DNA of 64,000 nt, from NCBI RefSeq assembly GCF_001672295.1, contig NZ_JXMS01000012.1:29313-93312 (forward strand). The letters are read 5' to 3'. Every line of letters begins with the position of its first letter. Position 1 is the stretch's first letter. The notes under the pieces were generated by a model. That model was not told the DNA's origin, did not search any database, and saw only the letters and a list, made by a program, of their open reading frames with translations. Below, one piece after another: positions 34,777-42,914 of the stretch. Source of the DNA: Halodesulfovibrio spirochaetisodalis. Lineage in GTDB: Bacteria; Desulfobacterota; Desulfovibrionia; Desulfovibrionales; Desulfovibrionaceae. The position numbers and the translations under genes are program-made.

Positions 34777-35304
34777 CTAATCTCTTCTTGTTGTGTCCCA
34801 GTACATAGGCTTCATCATTGCGTCGGAAACAATGGATTTTCCGCCAACTTCCGCCATTGAGCCTGATTTGATTTCTCGCATTTTCCATGCATCAATTCTG
34901 GTCAATGTGTCATGGAATGGTGGAAGAACCCATGTTGGGGCAAAGCCTCTGGAGCCGTAATATTTCGGGTATCCCAGAACGAAGATAGCATCTACGCCCA
35001 TAGCGCCAAGTTGCTTTACGCCTTCTTCAATAAGCTCCTTACCAATCCTGTCTCCTTGATATTCTGGCAGGACGCCGATTGGAGCGAGCAGGTAGCACTT
35101 TTTGTCAGGGTGATCGACGAGGGTAAGCGGGGAAAAAAGAATATTCCCGACTCGTTTGCCATCTCTGACTACATCAATTGAGATTGTTTTCGGGTCAGCA
35201 AGTAAGTTAGCAGCCAACTCAGAAACCATAGGGCCTTCTGATTCGCCAAAGGCTATCAGGTGCAATTCTTTGATTTCTGCAATTTCTTTTTCTGATCTTT
35301 TCAT
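34777..35304 (-). CDS. GNAT family N-acetyltransferase
   Basis: 175 residues with the GNAT acetyl-CoA site LAPIGVLPEYQGDRIGKELIEEGV and a YYGSRGFAP segment, as in small YhbS-like acetyltransferases. Substrate unknown. ATG at 35304 follows AAGGA; an upstream in-frame extension would run through the palindromic operator. It lies downstream of the TetR gene on the same strand with a TetR-type operator between them, which suggests TetR controls it. Confidence 0.85.
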   Translation of the reverse strand: MKRSEKEIAEIKELHLIAFGESEGPMVSELAANLLADPKTISIDVVRDGKRVGNILFSPLTLVDHPDKKCYLLAPIGVLPEYQGDRIGKELIEEGVKQLGAMGVDAIFVLGYPKYYGSRGFAPTWVLPPFHDTLTRIDAWKMREIKSGSMAEVGGKSIVSDAMMKPMYWDTTRRD

Positions 35305-35329
35305 TTCCGTGTTCCTTTTTAATCCGCAT

Positions 35330-35347
35330 TGACCGACCGGTCGGTCA
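35330..35347. promoter_or_regulatory. Palindromic TetR-type operator
   Basis: TGACCGACCGGTCGGTCA is a perfect 18-bp palindrome between tetR and the GNAT gene, typical of TetR-family operators. A second partial copy lies upstream of tetR. Confidence 0.75.
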
Positions 35348-35380
35348 CTGGGTTGGGTAAAAAATTTTTCAAATGGAGCC

Positions 35381-35929
35381 TTATGGCTCACAATACTTCT
35401 TAATGAACTGTTCTCTAATGAGGTCTAACGGGAATTCTTCTTCAGAGAAGAGGTAATGCATGGCAATGCCATCTATCTCTGCAATGAACAACAGGCTGCG
35501 AATGTGGCTGTTTTCTTCAGATATTGCTGAAAATATGCTGCCTACAATCCCACGCTGGAACTGGCTTCTTTCTGCAATTAAGTCGGCGATGATTTCTCGC
35601 GTGGATGGCTGCATCATTACATTAAAGTTGAACTGATACAGTCGTCTGTGTTCCGGCTGCGCCATGGAGTCAAAAATAGTATTTATCAGTGATAGCAATC
35701 TGTCTTTAGGCTGACCAGTCATATCGATCTTACCGGATACTTCTTCGACAACAGTGGCTATTGTTGCAAATGCTTCGCGCAGCAGTTCATTCTTGTTCTT
35801 AAAGTGATGGAAAACCAGCCCCTTAGATACGTTAGCTTTTGTGCAAATCGCAGATGTAGATGTCTTGTCAAATCCGTTCAGACAGAAAAGTTCAATTGCT
35901 GCTTCAATAATTAATTGTCGTTTGTCCAT
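35381..35929 (-). CDS. TetR family transcriptional regulator
   Basis: 182 residues. The N-terminal helix-turn-helix IIEAAIELFCLNGFDKTSTSAI followed by VSKGLVFHHFKNKNELL is a textbook TetR DNA-binding domain; the C-terminal part is the divergent ligand domain. Operator-like palindromes flank the gene on both sides, so it probably represses itself and the GNAT gene. Ligand unknown. Confidence 0.93.
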   Translation of the reverse strand: MDKRQLIIEAAIELFCLNGFDKTSTSAICTKANVSKGLVFHHFKNKNELLREAFATIATVVEEVSGKIDMTGQPKDRLLSLINTIFDSMAQPEHRRLYQFNFNVMMQPSTREIIADLIAERSQFQRGIVGSIFSAISEENSHIRSLLFIAEIDGIAMHYLFSEEEFPLDLIREQFIKKYCEP

Positions 35930-35952
35930 ATCTACATCCTGTACTAGCGCTG

Positions 35953-35968
35953 CTGACCGGTCGGTCAG
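35953..35968. promoter_or_regulatory. Second TetR-type operator
   Basis: CTGACCGGTCGGTCAG shares the GACCGGTCGGTCA core of the operator at 35330 with a less perfect left half. It lies 23 bases upstream of the tetR start codon, placed for autoregulation. Confidence 0.65.
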
Positions 35969-36083
35969 TCATTGTTTTTAACGGATTTGCTTTGTTTGTC
36001 AACTGTCGCATTCACGGTGTCATAACTATAACGGATAATTGTTTTATAATGAAGCTTGTTCAGCGAGTGCCTGAAAAGCAAAA

Positions 36084-36119
36084 GCCTTCACCGTGATTCG
36101 TATAAATCGCTGTGAAGGC
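36084..36119 (-). terminator. Terminator of the polyamine transporter operon
   Basis: GCCTTCAC.../...GTGAAGGC stem, the same type of hairpin as after tRNA-Leu (31503), with TTTTGCTTTT on the minus strand, 68 bases after the last permease stop. Confidence 0.78.
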
Positions 36120-36186
36120 TTTTGTTATTGGTACTATCGGGTTTACTGGCGGAAACGCCGTGATGAATTTTCTACAGATGATTCAT

Positions 36187-37047
36187 CTAGGATTCCGCAC
36201 TCTTCTTACTCGCCAAAAGGTTAATGGCGATAAAGACAGATGTTCCAAGCATGAGTAGCAGTGAAATTGCGTTGATTACAGGCGTCGAGCCATCGCGTAC
36301 CTGCAGGTACAGGTTGATGGGGAGCGTCGGTTCTGAACCCACCAGAAACAGGGTGGTGTTGAAGTTTTCAAAACTCATCAGGAATGACACTGCAAGGCCG
36401 CTAACTATGGCAGGCCGTAAGAATCGTAGAGTGATATGCCAGATTACTTCAAACCGTGTTGCACCAAGATTAAGGGCAGCTTCTTCCAGTGTTCTGTCAA
36501 ACTTCTTGAGTCTGGCGGAAATCAGCAGGGTGACAAACGTTGTAATAAACGAGAACTGACCAACAACCACCAGCCAGAACCCCGGTCTGAACAAGGGAAC
36601 ATCCAGTCCGAATGAATCTTCAAAGTACATTCCCGCTGTGTTACTGGCCAACAGCAGGGAGATACCCAAAATTACGCCCGGAATAACCAGCGGTGCCAGC
36701 ATGATGAAGTAGAGCTGCTGCTTGAAACGGAAGTCTTCCTGCTCGAACAGGAAGGCAGCACATGTACCGACGGTGACGGACAGGATGGAGACAAAGAACG
36801 CGGTCTGAATACTTGTCATGATAGAGCGCAAGTTGTTTGCATCATGAAAAATACCGACTCTGTCAGGCGTGTTGGCAAAAAACCAGTCCAGTGTTGCCCC
36901 GTACCACGGAAGTGAGGGGAAGTTGGAGTTGTTGAACGCCAGAACACACGTCACCAGCAGTGGGGCAAAGAGGAAAATAAAGAAGCATGCAACAAAGATT
37001 GAATAGCCGCTTTTATACCATCTAGGGTTAGGAAGTGACCGGATCAT
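36187..37047 (-). CDS. potC: Polyamine-type ABC transporter permease, PotC-like
   Basis: 286 residues with six hydrophobic segments and the EAA loop LEEAALNLGATRFEVIWHIT that docks on the ATPase. Together with the permease, ATPase and binding protein upstream it forms an inner-membrane importer for spermidine/putrescine or related compounds. Its start overlaps the previous stop codon as ATGA, so the permeases are translationally coupled. Last gene of the operon. Confidence 0.85.
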   Translation of the reverse strand: MIRSLPNPRWYKSGYSIFVACFFIFLFAPLLVTCVLAFNNSNFPSLPWYGATLDWFFANTPDRVGIFHDANNLRSIMTSIQTAFFVSILSVTVGTCAAFLFEQEDFRFKQQLYFIMLAPLVIPGVILGISLLLASNTAGMYFEDSFGLDVPLFRPGFWLVVVGQFSFITTFVTLLISARLKKFDRTLEEAALNLGATRFEVIWHITLRFLRPAIVSGLAVSFLMSFENFNTTLFLVGSEPTLPINLYLQVRDGSTPVINAISLLLMLGTSVFIAINLLASKKSAES

Positions 37048-37910
37048 GCTACCACCTTGCCTAATGTTTGCTTGGTAACTTTAAGGCCGAACCAGATGAT
37101 TAACGAGGAGAGCAACAGCAAAAGGAAGCCGAATGCAGCGCCCTGATTCCAGTTAAAGCTCGCAATAAACTGGTTGTAAATCTGCTCTGTAAACCAAAGC
37201 GAGTTTTTTCCGCCCATAAGGTTTGGGGTAAGGTAGTTCCCCAACGACAGCATGAACACCACAATACAGCCGGATGTAATCCCCGGTTTTGCATGCGGGA
37301 TAATAATATTCCATGTTGTCGAGATAACCCCGCCACCGAGATCAAACGAAGCCTCCACAAGGCTGTCATCCAGACTTTCCATAACAGAAATGAGCGGAAC
37401 AACCATAAAGAGCATGGAAGAATAGACCAGACCCATGATCATTGTTGCGTCGTTATACAGCATCTCAATCGGGGTGGTGATAATGCCGAGCTTCAAGAGA
37501 AAGAAGTTGAGCACGCCGGACTCGCGCAGCAGGATCATCCAGCCGTACACGCGTACCAGCTCACTCACCCAGAATGGCAGCAGAAGCAGGATAACATAGG
37601 CTCCGCGCAGTTTGTTGCTGGCAACTTTGGCAATATAGAATGCGATGGGAAAAGAGATCATCAGCGTAACAACTGTGGTAATCACAGAGTACAGTGCAGT
37701 GCGCACAAAGGTAACCCAGTAAATAGGCTCCCTGAAGAATTCCATATAGTTTGCTGTGCTCCAGACCAGATCACCCATGTCATTTTCCGCTTTAAGCGAC
37801 ATGATCAGCAAGTCGATGTGCGGAATAATGATCAGCAAGCCAAGCCAGCCAATAACCGGCGCTAGGAAGAGCCAGAACAGCAGAGATTTTTTCTTGGTAA
37901 ACGCTGTCAT
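37044..37910 (-). CDS. potB: Polyamine-type ABC transporter permease, PotB-like
   Basis: 288 residues, six membrane segments beginning near LLFWLFLAPVIGWLGLLII, EAA loop VEASFDLGGGVISTTWNIIIPHAKPG. The start at 37910 (MTAFTKKKSLL) is preferred; a longer N-terminus would overlap the potA gene and is poorly composed. One base separates it from the potA stop codon. Confidence 0.86.
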   Translation of the reverse strand: MTAFTKKKSLLFWLFLAPVIGWLGLLIIIPHIDLLIMSLKAENDMGDLVWSTANYMEFFREPIYWVTFVRTALYSVITTVVTLMISFPIAFYIAKVASNKLRGAYVILLLLPFWVSELVRVYGWMILLRESGVLNFFLLKLGIITTPIEMLYNDATMIMGLVYSSMLFMVVPLISVMESLDDSLVEASFDLGGGVISTTWNIIIPHAKPGITSGCIVVFMLSLGNYLTPNLMGGKNSLWFTEQIYNQFIASFNWNQGAAFGFLLLLLSSLIIWFGLKVTKQTLGKVVA

Positions 37911-37911
37911 A

Positions 37912-38994
37912 TTACTCTTCTCTTTTAAAACAGATACCGGACTCTGGCGACCAGCCGAGTGATATGCGGTCACCTTTCTGGATGTAGTCGTACTGTCTGT
38001 TCTGCGGCAATGAGACTGTCAGTTCCCTGCCTGCTTTTGTCACTGTGAGAAGACGACTGTTGGCTCCATCAAACAGAACGGCTTTCACCGTTACCTGAAG
38101 CAGGTTCAGGCCGGAAACATCATGCGGGTTAATAACAATGGCCTCTGGGCGTAAGAAAAGATCTACCTTTTGCCCGATGCTGACGTTGTCTTTGCTTCGG
38201 GTTTTAAAGTGCAGATTAGAATCGGTTTCAACGGCAATGCAGTCGTTCTCAATGCCGGAAACCGTTGCAGACCATGTGTTGTTGTCCCCGACAAAGCTGG
38301 CAACAAAAGAGGTTGCTGGCTCTGCGTATAATTCTCTTGGTGATGCGATCTGTTCAAATACACCGTTTTGCATAACCGCAACAGAATCGGACATGACAAG
38401 TGCTTCAGACTGATCGTGTGTAATATAGATAAAGGTCGTGCCCACTTCTGACTGAAGTTTTTTAAGCTCTACCTTCATTTGTTCGCGTAGCTTCAGATCG
38501 AGCGCCCCCAGCGGCTCGTCCAGCAGCAGAACTGTAGGGTCAAGGACAAGACAGCGGGCAATGGCGATGCGCTGCTTTTGTCCGCCGGATAGCTGGTCTA
38601 TCCGTTTGTTGGCATATTCCGGCAAACCTACCCGCTCAAGGATCTCGTGTACCTTTTTCTGTATGGTTTGCTTATCAACGCCTCTTCTGTGTAGTCCGAA
38701 TGCAATGTTTTCGCTGACATTCATCATTGGAAACAGTGCAAGATGCTGGAACACCAGATTAACAGGGCGTTTGTTCGGGGCAATGCCGAGCATGTCTCTT
38801 CCGCAAATTTTCAAAGAGCCGGATGTGGGGTGGTCAAAACCTGCAATCATGCGCAAGAGTGTTGTCTTGCCACAACCGGAAGGGCCCAAAATAGAAAAGA
38901 ATGACCCTTTGGGAACATCAAAAGAAATATTGTTTACTGCTGTGAGTGCACCAAATTTCTTAACAATATCTTTCGCTGATAAATCAATATTCAT
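37912..38994 (-). CDS. potA: Polyamine-type ABC transporter ATPase, PotA-like
   Basis: 360 residues. Walker A GPSGCGKTT, signature LSGGQKQRIAIARCL, Walker B VLLLDEPLGALDL and the H-loop ITHDQ are intact; the C-terminal 110 residues are a TOBE-type regulatory domain. It powers the importer from the cytoplasmic side. ATG at 38994 is preceded by GGATTT; a TTG three codons earlier is less likely. Confidence 0.88.
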   Translation of the reverse strand: MNIDLSAKDIVKKFGALTAVNNISFDVPKGSFFSILGPSGCGKTTLLRMIAGFDHPTSGSLKICGRDMLGIAPNKRPVNLVFQHLALFPMMNVSENIAFGLHRRGVDKQTIQKKVHEILERVGLPEYANKRIDQLSGGQKQRIAIARCLVLDPTVLLLDEPLGALDLKLREQMKVELKKLQSEVGTTFIYITHDQSEALVMSDSVAVMQNGVFEQIASPRELYAEPATSFVASFVGDNNTWSATVSGIENDCIAVETDSNLHFKTRSKDNVSIGQKVDLFLRPEAIVINPHDVSGLNLLQVTVKAVLFDGANSRLLTVTKAGRELTVSLPQNRQYDYIQKGDRISLGWSPESGICFKREE

Positions 38995-39027
38995 TAAATC
39001 CAAACTTCGTTAAATACTCGTAAAAAA

Positions 39028-39053
39028 AGGAGTGACCTGTACAGGCCACTCCT
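39028..39053 (-). terminator. Intercistronic terminator after potD
   Basis: AGGAGTGGCCTGTACAGGTCACTCCT (with one wobble) followed on the minus strand by TTTTTTTACG, in the 66-base gap between potD and potA. It probably attenuates the membrane genes so that the binding protein is made in excess. Confidence 0.8.
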
Positions 39054-39060
39054 ATGCACA

Positions 39061-40122
39061 CTAGTTTGCTGCTTTAATTTTATCCAACAGTTTGCCTTCA
39101 ATAGCTTCAATATGAGCAGGCACTGGCGGATACCATTTGATATTATCAATAGTATCTTCAGAGAATGATCTGGAGAAGTTGTCTGCTACAGCTTTATCGA
39201 GGAATTTAGCAACACCGACAGCAGCGGTTGCGTATTTCTCTTTGTTTGTGAACATTGCTGCATTTTCTGGACGCATGATGAAGTTAATCCAAGCGTATGC
39301 AGCTTTGGTGTTTTTAGCTTTGGCAGGAATAGCAAAGGTATCAATCCAGCCAAGTGCACCGGAAGCAGGCGCAATAAAATCAATGTCCTTGTTTTCTGCA
39401 TGAAGCTTCCAGCCGCCGTTATCCCAAGCCATAGCAACAGTCACTTCGCCGGAACGCATGGACTGAAGCAGTGCATCGCCGTTAGTCCAGTAGTTCTTAA
39501 CGATAGGCTTTGCTTTGATGAGCTCATCAGCAACTTTGTTCATGAGTTTTTTGTATTCAGTTGGGCTGCCGTACAGAGCAAAAGGATCTTTACCCATAGC
39601 AAAAGCCATAGCGATGAGAGTAGGGCGTTTTAAGCGGTAGCTAACGCGACCTTTGTATTTTTCACTGATAAGTGCAGTGTAGTCGGTAGCACCGGGAGCT
39701 TTTGCGGTATTAACGATTAAGCCGCTTGTGCCCCAGCAGAATGGAACAGCGTAGGAGTTGTTTTCCACTGCTGTGTTACGTTTTACTGCATTGAGCATGG
39801 ACGGAATAAAAAGCGCACTTTTAATCTGGGAGTAATCCATCGGCTGATAGATTGAGTATTTTTTCTGAACAGAAGAGATTCTGTCCTGACTTGGTTGAGC
39901 AAGGTCAAAGCCGGCGCCGCGAGTTGCTCTGAGCTTCGCAATCATTTCTTCGTTATTGGAGTAGGTAACTTTGACAGTGTAGCCGGTCTCAGCTTCAAAC
40001 TTTTTAATCAGTTCGGTAGGCGCGTAGCCTTTCCAAGTGAGCAGGTTAAAGGTTTCTCCAGCATGAGCTGAAAACGTAAAGCTAAGAACCATCATTAACG
40101 CAAGCAGAATAGCCTTTTTCAC
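39061..40122 (-). CDS. potD: Periplasmic polyamine-binding protein, PotD-like
   Basis: 353 residues with an N-terminal signal peptide (MKKAILLALMMVLSFTFSAHA) and the PotD/PotF fold start TFNLLTWKGYAPTELIKKFEAETGYTV. Later landmarks include VPFCWGTSGLIVN and VAMAWDNGGWKL, typical of extracellular solute-binding family 1. It delivers polyamine or a similar cation to PotB/PotC. First gene of the operon potD-A-B-C; the ligand cannot be told from the sequence. Confidence 0.88.
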   Translation of the reverse strand: MKKAILLALMMVLSFTFSAHAGETFNLLTWKGYAPTELIKKFEAETGYTVKVTYSNNEEMIAKLRATRGAGFDLAQPSQDRISSVQKKYSIYQPMDYSQIKSALFIPSMLNAVKRNTAVENNSYAVPFCWGTSGLIVNTAKAPGATDYTALISEKYKGRVSYRLKRPTLIAMAFAMGKDPFALYGSPTEYKKLMNKVADELIKAKPIVKNYWTNGDALLQSMRSGEVTVAMAWDNGGWKLHAENKDIDFIAPASGALGWIDTFAIPAKAKNTKAAYAWINFIMRPENAAMFTNKEKYATAAVGVAKFLDKAVADNFSRSFSEDTIDNIKWYPPVPAHIEAIEGKLLDKIKAAN

Positions 40123-40495
40123 CGTAATTCTCCTAAAATAAAGTAAAAATAATCCTTCTCTAAGTTCGTTGACGCCCTTTTAGTACAATTATGTTACATT
40201 TCGTTAACGCTTCGCACGGAACAGGCTTTATATCAAGTTTTAATCTGTAATAGTCTATAATTACAAACTTTTTTGAGTGATCTTTTCTTGAGGGAATGTT
40301 GAACGATCAAAGAGGGGGGATCAACTTCTCTTAGGTACGATGTCTACTCGTTTCGTCGAGAATTAATTCATCACTTAGTCAGTCACTAAGTGTCAGATGG
40401 AGTGAGGGGAGATGCTGGTGAAAATAATTTTGAAGGAAGTAATGAGGGAGAGCAGTGCACCATCACAGAACAGATGGTGCACTACATAGTAGTTT
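40123..40495. other. Intergenic region upstream of potD
   Basis: 373 bases without a gene. An inverted repeat CACTTAGT/ACTAAGTG lies at 40372-40392 and an 11-bp hairpin AGTGCACCATC/GATGGTGCACT at 40454-40483, the latter just past the stop codon of the Fe-S protein gene. The 40135-40240 part presumably contains the potD promoter; none is clear enough to mark. Confidence 0.4.
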
Positions 40496-41155
40496 TTAGT
40501 GCTGGTCGATATATTTCTGCAACTGCTTGTGCCATTTTACGGTGTCGTATTCTTGCGGGTCAGTCGGCTCGTTTAGTAAAAGATCAACTAAATGGCGGGG
40601 AGTTTTTCCGCCAATATATAACGACTTGATGCATGATACACAGTAGACACAGACGTCTTCACACGGCATGGAGTCAGCACGTTTTTTCATTAATCCGTGT
40701 ACCTTTTCCATAGGTAGTTTCGGATAAAAATCATCACCGCAGCATACTGAGCGTGCGCTATGGCGTTCGGCTTCAATGATCTCAATATTCATTTTGGTCA
40801 GCAGGCTACGAACAGCTCTGTGAACTTCAGCTTTGCCACGAACAGGGCAGGCGTCATGAACGGACATCTGTGCACCTTGGTAGTCTGGGAAGTTGAATAA
40901 ATCCAGACTGTCCAGCACTTCCCAGAGTGATATGGTTGTAACCCCTTCGTATAGGCTGCTGAAACGCTTATCACACCCTGCGCACACGTTGATGATGACT
41001 GAACCTGCATCCAGTTGCGGATCATGTCGGCAGCAGATTTTATGGAGTTCTGTTTTTGTATAGTTCTGATTCAGGAAGTGCAAAATGGTCTCTTCCATCT
41101 CCGGCTTGTAAATACTCAGCGCACAGCCCGGGTTGAAATATGTTTTGCGTGTCAT
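40496..41155 (-). CDS. (Fe-S)-binding protein with CCG cysteine-rich domain
   Basis: 219 residues with cysteine motifs VCAGCDKR, SVCCGDDFYP and CVYCVSCIKS, plus HDACPVRGK, the pattern of the CCG domain (as in heterodisulfide reductase HdrB, GlpC and DUF162-type proteins). No signal peptide or membrane segment. It may bind a 4Fe-4S or special cluster and act in electron transfer; the partner is unknown. Starts at ATG 41155 with AGGAGA upstream. Confidence 0.8.
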   Translation of the reverse strand: MTRKTYFNPGCALSIYKPEMEETILHFLNQNYTKTELHKICCRHDPQLDAGSVIINVCAGCDKRFSSLYEGVTTISLWEVLDSLDLFNFPDYQGAQMSVHDACPVRGKAEVHRAVRSLLTKMNIEIIEAERHSARSVCCGDDFYPKLPMEKVHGLMKKRADSMPCEDVCVYCVSCIKSLYIGGKTPRHLVDLLLNEPTDPQEYDTVKWHKQLQKYIDQH

Positions 41156-41280
41156 TGTGTTATCTCCTTAGTGGTCTCTTACCCGTTGCGGGATGGAAAA
41201 ACGACCCAGATATTGCTGTGTGGTACAGGCAGTAGTGTTGGGAAGCAAGTCAGGCAATACTTGCGCTGTGTCCTGCATTT

Positions 41281-41435
41281 TTTACGACAAAAAAGCCCCC
41301 TGCATTGCAGGGGGCTTCATGATTCCACTTCAGTGTTGTTTATTCTTTCATCCGCTCTTCCATACCGTCAAAGTGAGCGGCGGCATTGTATACAAATGTC
41401 TCCATGCTTTTCAGAATAAAGACAAGTTCAGGATA
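41281..41435. repeat. Direct repeat L flanking the RTX cassette
   Basis: 155 bases almost identical to 48745-48900; the only differences are a one-base deletion in the terminator loop and one substitution. Both are in the same orientation and contain the 3' end of the 65-codon ORF and its terminator. The type I secretion and RTX genes lie exactly between them. Confidence 0.9.
41295..41315 (-). terminator. Terminator of the truncated module
   Basis: GCCCCCTGC/GCAGGGGGC stem followed on the minus strand by TTTTTTGTCG; copy of those at 33594 and 48759. Confidence 0.8.
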
Positions 41436-41436
41436 C
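41340..41436 (-). pseudogene. 3' fragment of the 65-codon ORF
   Basis: Encodes about 32 C-terminal residues ending like the locus 2 protein, then the sequence jumps directly into a c4-like RNA fragment, so start codon and ribosome site are lost. A deletion joining the ORF to the upstream RNA explains the structure. Confidence 0.75.
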
Positions 41437-41440
41437 TGCT

Positions 41441-41471
41441 TGCAGGAAACGGCAGAAGGCTTTTGCTTACG
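41441..41471 (-). ncRNA. Truncated c4-like RNA remnant
   Basis: Plus-strand GCAGGAAACGGCAGAAGGCT matches positions within RNA D (49164-49246). Only the central part is left; the closing stem is absent, so it should be non-functional. Confidence 0.55.
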
Positions 41472-41540
41472 TAGGCATGGATTTTCTTACTCTTGAACTA
41501 CTCGTAAGAACAATCCTCTTTGAAGCATTAGCCAAGTCAG

Positions 41541-42914
41541 CTACTGTTCGCGCATACTTTCGCTTGTGTACTTGAGTAGAGGGGATAGAAAGAATTCTAT
41601 CAGGCGGCGTTTTCGAAGTTTAATTTCAGCAGATGCCGTCATTCCTGGAACAAGGTTGAGTTTTTTGTCGTTAATTACAAGGTATTCTTTTGCGAGTGAA
41701 ATCTGCGTCAGATATACGTAACCAATATTTTTTTCGAGAACAGCATCCGCAGACACATAGCGAATAGTTCCTTCTATTGTCCCGTATTGGGTATAGGGGA
41801 ACGCTTCTAGTTTTACCTCAACATGTTGTCCCGGATAAACGAAACCGATGTCCCTATTCAGCACCTGAACCTCAAGTTCAAGTCCGGTATCATCTGGCAC
41901 AAGTGACAGCGCTGTTTCTCCTACTTCGATGACTCCGCCAATGGTGTGAACCTTCAGTTGCTGCACTGTCCCAGAAACTGGAGCCACGATACATTGTAAG
42001 GACTTGCGACGGCGGGCTTTAATCAACTCTTTTTCAACTTCAGCAAGTCGCAATGAATTCTGGTTTTTTTCATGAAGCAGTTGTTGTCTGAAGGTCACGA
42101 TAGCTTTTTCCGCTTCTTTTTGAGTAGATATGATAGCTGATTTTGCTTCATTTAGTAGTTGCGTCTCAGAGTGCAGATCTTGCTCTAAAGTGATCCTGTT
42201 TTGCTCGCGCACTAGCCAGTCGTATTCGCTACCCATTCCTTGTTCGTAAAGCTGCTTTAAGGAGTCTGCCCATTTTTTAGAGATTGGCAGTAGTTTTTTG
42301 AGCTTTTCCAACTTGCAGGAAATACTATTTTTTTTTGCAGTGAGCTCTTTTGTTTTGTTTCTTATTACAGAGAGTTGAGCGATAAGTGCCCGTGCATCTT
42401 CTTGAACTTGGTCTTCATACGACAACAGGAGATGGCGGGGAGGTGTTTGCTGATCAAAAAACAATGTCAGACTTGATGGCGCTGGAGAATTTTCAATATC
42501 CCAATTTAGCAATGCGTTAATTCTTGCTGCTTCAAGCGTTAGCTCCATGAGATTACGATCAAGCCTGTCAATGTCGGCTTGGCTTGATGTCATGTCCATT
42601 TCAATGAGAATGTCACCTTCATTGACATGCACACCATCTTTGACAGCAATGTTACTGATTGTACCGGTTTCCAGTACTTGTATTGTTTTGATGTTTCCTT
42701 TTGGGATTACTTTGCCCGACGCAATTGCGACAACATCTGTTTTTCCTAAGCATGCCCAAATAGTAATAAAAACGAATGTTCCCATAATGGACATCATAAT
42801 AGCTCGCCCTGTTGGCGATGGAGGCGTTTCAGTTACTCTCAGCGCGGCAGGGAGGAAGTCAGTACCTTTTGTGGGGCGTGTGATGCCAAACAGCTTTAAA
42901 AAAAAGTTACGCAT
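41541..42914 (-). CDS. HlyD-family type I secretion adaptor
   Basis: 457 residues with one N-terminal membrane anchor (about 40-60), biotinyl-lipoyl-like VVAIASGKVIPKGNIKTIQVLETGTISNI, a long coiled-coil hairpin (about 120-300) and a C-terminal beta-barrel domain with IVAPVSGTVQQLKV. It links the inner-membrane ABC exporter to an outer-membrane TolC channel, which is not encoded in this window. Overlaps the exporter gene by eight bases, so the two are coupled. Confidence 0.9.
   Translation of the reverse strand: MRNFFLKLFGITRPTKGTDFLPAALRVTETPPSPTGRAIMMSIMGTFVFITIWACLGKTDVVAIASGKVIPKGNIKTIQVLETGTISNIAVKDGVHVNEGDILIEMDMTSSQADIDRLDRNLMELTLEAARINALLNWDIENSPAPSSLTLFFDQQTPPRHLLLSYEDQVQEDARALIAQLSVIRNKTKELTAKKNSISCKLEKLKKLLPISKKWADSLKQLYEQGMGSEYDWLVREQNRITLEQDLHSETQLLNEAKSAIISTQKEAEKAIVTFRQQLLHEKNQNSLRLAEVEKELIKARRRKSLQCIVAPVSGTVQQLKVHTIGGVIEVGETALSLVPDDTGLELEVQVLNRDIGFVYPGQHVEVKLEAFPYTQYGTIEGTIRYVSADAVLEKNIGYVYLTQISLAKEYLVINDKKLNLVPGMTASAEIKLRKRRLIEFFLSPLLKYTSESMREQ

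Larger units (their letters stand above)
41156..41540. other. Intergenic region holding a truncated c4-like module
   Basis: This 385-base stretch contains the module terminator (41295-41315), the C-terminal fragment of the 65-codon ORF (41340-41436) and a fragment of a c4-like RNA (41441-41471), fused by a deletion. Nothing else is seen. Confidence 0.7.

Noticed and set aside
31405..36125. Integrated prophage or plasmid at tRNA-Leu
   Set aside because: No integrase, no tRNA 3' duplication seen, and no phage structural genes; only a decayed island is possible.
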